Assembly (NCBI GenBank): GCA_021636625.1
Contig: JAJWLX010000071.1
Location: 1 to 16,641, forward strand
Length of the DNA: 16,641 bases
Reading direction: 5' to 3'
Source: Prevotella sp.
GTDB taxonomy: Bacteria > Bacteroidota > Bacteroidia > Bacteroidales > Bacteroidaceae
How positions within the stretch are numbered: the stretch's first letter is position 1; each line of letters begins with the position of its first letter. The position numbers and the translations under genes were made by a program. Below, piece by piece: positions 14,257-16,641 of this stretch. The notes beneath the pieces were generated by a model. That model searched no databases, was not told the origin of the DNA, and worked only from the letters and a program-made list of their open reading frames with translations.

Positions 14257-15845
14257 GCAGCACCTCCTTCCAACTGCATTACAATCTCATCAATATCTTT
14301 TCTCAGCTGCTCCTCTCTTGCCACAATCTCAGAGATACGAGTATTTAACTCCGTAATGTCGATTTTCTCACGAGTGTCCTCCTGTTCCACGTAGGTAGAG
14401 ACAGAAAGGTTGTAATCCTCCTCGGCAATATCGGCTATGGTAACCACATGAGAGAAGTGAGCAATCTCCTCCTTATTCATGTAGGTATTGTATATCTTTG
14501 AGATATTCTCGGGAGAAAGCTTGTTCTTGTTACCTTCATGGATAAACTCATTGCTGGCATCGATGAAGCAGACTCGGTTGTCTGCCTTGTTTTTCTTCAA
14601 AATCAAGAGGCAAGTGGCAATAGGAGTACCAAAGAACATATTTGCAGCTAACTGTACAACTGTGTCCACATAGTTGTTGCTCACCAAGTACTTGCGTATT
14701 TTCTGCTCCACACCGCTACGATACAACACGCCTGGAAACTCTACGATGGCAGCCGTACCATCGGCACTCAGCCAACTTAAAGTATGCATGGTAAATGCAA
14801 AATCAGATTTGCCCTTAGGTGCCAAGACACCCGCAGGAGAAAAACGAGGGTCGTTGATGAGCGTAGCATCACTATCACCATCCCATGGACGTGAATATGG
14901 AGGATTCGATACGATGGCATCGAAAGGTTCGTCACTCTCATGCAGAGGGGTCTTCAAGGTATCACCACGCTGAATATCGAAATGGTCATAGTTGATGTCG
15001 TGCAAGAACATGTTCATACGGCACAGGTTGTAGGTACGCACATTGACCTCCTGTCCATAGAATCCATCCTTAACATTCTTTGCTCCTAGCACCAAGTTGA
15101 AGTTCAAAAGCAAAGAACCTGAACCGCAAGCTGGGTCATATACCTTGTTGACCGAAGTTCTTCCTGACGCAGCAATCATCGCCAAAAGATAGCTTACCTC
15201 ACTAGGTGTATAGAACTCACCACCCTTGGTGCCAGAATTGAGGGCATACATCTTGATGAGATATTCGTAGCAATAACCAAACACATCTATACCGCTCTCC
15301 TTATATTTCTGAAAGTCAAGGTCTCGCACACTCTCCAAAAGGGTGGTCAATGTTTCATTGCGTTCGTTGACGGTAGCACCCAACCCATGGTCGTCTGTTT
15401 TGAAGTTATTAAATAGCCCCTTCACGTCACTCTCGCTAGGCTTACCCATTGCACTGTTTTCAATCGCACGGAAGTTGTTGGCAATCGTAGTATTGAGTTC
15501 CGTATTATTCTTGGCACCATTCGCTACATTGATAAAGAGCTGGGAAGGGAGGATAAAGATACCTTTTGCATTGATGATTTGGTTACGGGCATTCTCAGCG
15601 TTCTCGTCGCTCATATTCGCATAGTCCGCATCTGCAACCCCGGCATCCTTCATCAGCTGGTTGCAGTAGTCGGTGATGTTCTCTGATATGAAACGATAAA
15701 AAAGCGCACCCAAAGTATAATCCATAAACTGTACTGGGCTTACGGTACCACCATGTACCAAATTGGTAGCCATGTTCCAAATCAAGTTACCAAGTTCACG
15801 CTTTTGCTCCTCTGTACGAGGGTTGATATTGATATTTTCTGCCAT
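14253..15845 (-). CDS. hsdM: Type I DNA methyltransferase subunit M (HsdM)
   Basis: A 530-residue adenine-N6 methyltransferase subunit. The N-terminal helical domain is about residues 15-150. The AdoMet motif I is DPACGSGSL at 237-245, and the catalytic motif NPPY is at 314-317, within VSNPPYSRPW. The C-terminal 45 residues form a helix or coiled coil (ITELNTRISEIVAREEQL), expected to contact HsdS. The length is close to that of EcoR124I HsdM. ATG 15845 is the first reasonable start. The stop overlaps the hsdS start by 4 bases. The 56-base gap to the upstream lipoprotein gene holds no exact TAnnTTTG element (the best is TACTTTA), so it may have a weak promoter or be read from the lipoprotein promoter. 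It looks intact. Confidence 0.96.
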   Translation of the reverse strand: MAENININPRTEEQKRELGNLIWNMATNLVHGGTVSPVQFMDYTLGALFYRFISENITDYCNQLMKDAGVADADYANMSDENAENARNQIINAKGIFILPSQLFINVANGAKNNTELNTTIANNFRAIENSAMGKPSESDVKGLFNNFKTDDHGLGATVNERNETLTTLLESVRDLDFQKYKESGIDVFGYCYEYLIKMYALNSGTKGGEFYTPSEVSYLLAMIAASGRTSVNKVYDPACGSGSLLLNFNLVLGAKNVKDGFYGQEVNVRTYNLCRMNMFLHDINYDHFDIQRGDTLKTPLHESDEPFDAIVSNPPYSRPWDGDSDATLINDPRFSPAGVLAPKGKSDFAFTMHTLSWLSADGTAAIVEFPGVLYRSGVEQKIRKYLVSNNYVDTVVQLAANMFFGTPIATCLLILKKNKADNRVCFIDASNEFIHEGNKNKLSPENISKIYNTYMNKEEIAHFSHVVTIADIAEEDYNLSVSTYVEQEDTREKIDITELNTRISEIVAREEQLRKDIDEIVMQLEGGAA

Positions 15846-15901
15846 AAAATCTTAGTAAATAAAGTAATTCTGATTCTTTGTTTCTAGGTTTTTCTCTCAC
15901 A

Positions 15902-16366
15902 TTATTTCTCGCCTGGAGAGAAGCTGAGTATAAACACATTTCCCCCTGGCATATCCTCCAAGGTTATCACCCACTCTATCTCCCCATCCTCTGGGTCGAC
16001 ATCAATAGCATACGCCGTACCTTCCTTCTGTCCGTCGAAGCGCACGTCGAAGCGCCAGAGACCGTTCTTCAAAATCTGGTCTCTGGTAATCTTGATGGTT
16101 GAAATCTTGGAGATATCTATGTCGAGGCGCTTGGCTATCTCCTGATAGCTAAGCACCCATCGGGTCTTACCATTAGAAATGTATTCATAGGCGATGCCAT
16201 CCTTGGTGAAGCCGATACCCTCAGTATCGGTAATGGCATAATAACTGGGAGCCTCGCTGTCGGCAGGTGGGCTGACAACCAGGTCGGTATCGGAGCTTAT
16301 ATCATCCTTGCTGCAACTGGCAAGGGTAAGCGTAAAAAATGCGGCTACAAGAGCCAACTTCCCCAA
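15902..16366 (-). CDS. Small lipoprotein, start uncertain because of a C7 tract
   Basis: About 154 residues with a lipoprotein signal peptide: GKLALVAAFFTLTLASC ends in the lipobox LASC, so the mature protein would begin at that Cys and be lipid-anchored in the envelope. A Ser/Asp-rich linker follows. The rest looks strand-rich, with GIAYEYISNGKTRWVLS, WRFDVRFDGQ and GTAYAIDVDPEDGEIEW. Its function is unknown to me. In this frame the only start is TTG 16366. The ATG at 16395, properly spaced from the promoter, is out of frame by one base because of a run of seven C (minus strand) at 16370-16376. An eighth C would join them and give a 28-residue signal peptide with the N-terminus MIISKITPP. 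The gene lies 56 bases upstream of hsdM on the same strand. Confidence 0.75.
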   Translation of the reverse strand: MGKLALVAAFFTLTLASCSKDDISSDTDLVVSPPADSEAPSYYAITDTEGIGFTKDGIAYEYISNGKTRWVLSYQEIAKRLDIDISKISTIKITRDQILKNGLWRFDVRFDGQKEGTAYAIDVDPEDGEIEWVITLEDMPGGNVFILSFSPGEK

Positions 16367-16440
16367 TATGGGGGGGTAATTTTACTGATAATCATAATGT
16401 TATCGTTTTACTATTATTGATGTGGCTATATACCACACCA

Positions 16441-16472
16441 CAAAGATACGATTTCTTTTTGAAACTGCCAAG
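16441..16472 (-). promoter_or_regulatory. Promoter of the lipoprotein gene
   Basis: On the minus strand the -7 element is TATCTTTG at 16448-16441, an exact TAnnTTTG match. TTG at 16471-16469 sits 20 bases upstream as the -33 element. The predicted transcript starts near 16435, giving a leader of about 40 bases to ATG 16395. Confidence 0.7.
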
Positions 16473-16522
16473 GATTTCGGGAGAAAGTTTTTAAAAAAGT
16501 ATTCTAACTGTAGGATTGAAAC

Positions 16523-16566
16523 GGGCTGAAAGCCCAAAAGCTCCTAGCCCAGGGCATCGCCCTGGG
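16523..16566. repeat. REP-like pair of hairpins
   Basis: GGGCT-GAA-AGCCC at 16523-16535 and CCCAGGGC-ATC-GCCCTGGG at 16548-16566 are two GC-rich hairpins in AT-rich DNA. A sequence of this kind, AGCCC then CCCAGGGC...GCCCTGGG, is widely scattered in Bacteroidetes genomes. I call it REP-like from memory. The remaining 75 bases to the end of the window show no gene. Confidence 0.6.
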
Positions 16567-16641
16567 TATAGTAGCAGTCAGCTAGGCGCCCTGTTTTACT
16601 CTAATTGAGCAAGCTTTGAGCGTATTTTTTAACGTTAATTA

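Noticed and set aside
1..16641. CRISPR array or intact IS element
   Set aside because: No regularly spaced 25-40-bp repeats and no transposase with terminal inverted repeats are seen. The Rpn protein is not flanked by recognisable insertion-sequence ends.

Overview
The window looks like chromosomal DNA from a Bacteroidales member, most likely Prevotella/Segatella. Promoters fit the Bacteroidetes TAnnTTTG / TTTG pattern, several genes have no Shine-Dalgarno sequence, and the mix of an Rpn-type (PDDEXK_2) protein, DUF5675 and a BT4734/VirE_N-DUF3987 protein is typical of that group. This assignment comes from protein and promoter style only.

Layout. (1) 1-360: a tRNA-Lys(CTT, partial) / tRNA-Arg(ACG) / tRNA-Lys(CTT) cluster on + that ends in a strong intrinsic terminator. 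(2) 360-2232: accessory DNA downstream of the tRNAs, with four copies of an 8-mer, a decayed KilA-N domain gene, and a promoter-driven two-gene operon (possible DUF6978 protein plus DUF1828-DUF1829 protein) closed by a terminator. (3) 2233-3550: an Rpn family PD-(D/E)XK nuclease with its own promoter, an inverted repeat and a terminator. (4) 3575-8986, all on -: a run of prophage- or island-like genes: a 136-aa hypothetical, a 53-aa small ORF overlapping a 140-aa hypothetical, a Bro-N (antirepressor-type) protein, a 130-aa hypothetical, a BT4734/VirE_N-DUF3987 primase/ATPase-like gene broken by a frameshift, and a DUF5675 protein. A promoter followed at once by an intrinsic-terminator hairpin precedes the Bro-N gene. 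(5) 9107-15845, all on -: a complete type I restriction-modification operon, hsdM-hsdS-(unknown 213-aa gene)-hsdR, ending in a terminator. HsdR has its catalytic D, E and K at residues 151, 165 and 167, as in EcoR124I, so it looks like the type IC family. (6) 15902-16641: a small lipoprotein gene whose start is disturbed by a homopolymer, its promoter, and REP-like hairpins.

How it works together. HsdM and HsdS would form the methyltransferase, and HsdR would add translocation and cleavage of unmodified DNA. HsdS carries two tandem 12-bp repeats in its central spacer, the same kind of repeat that changes specificity in EcoR124I-type enzymes, and a G7 tract at the boundary of its two halves. 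The operon may therefore switch specificity. The unknown gene between hsdS and hsdR, the DUF6978/DUF1828-1829 pair and the Bro-N/VirE module are the best candidates for undescribed biology. Together with the tRNA cluster, the region looks like an integration hotspot holding defence and mobile-element genes.
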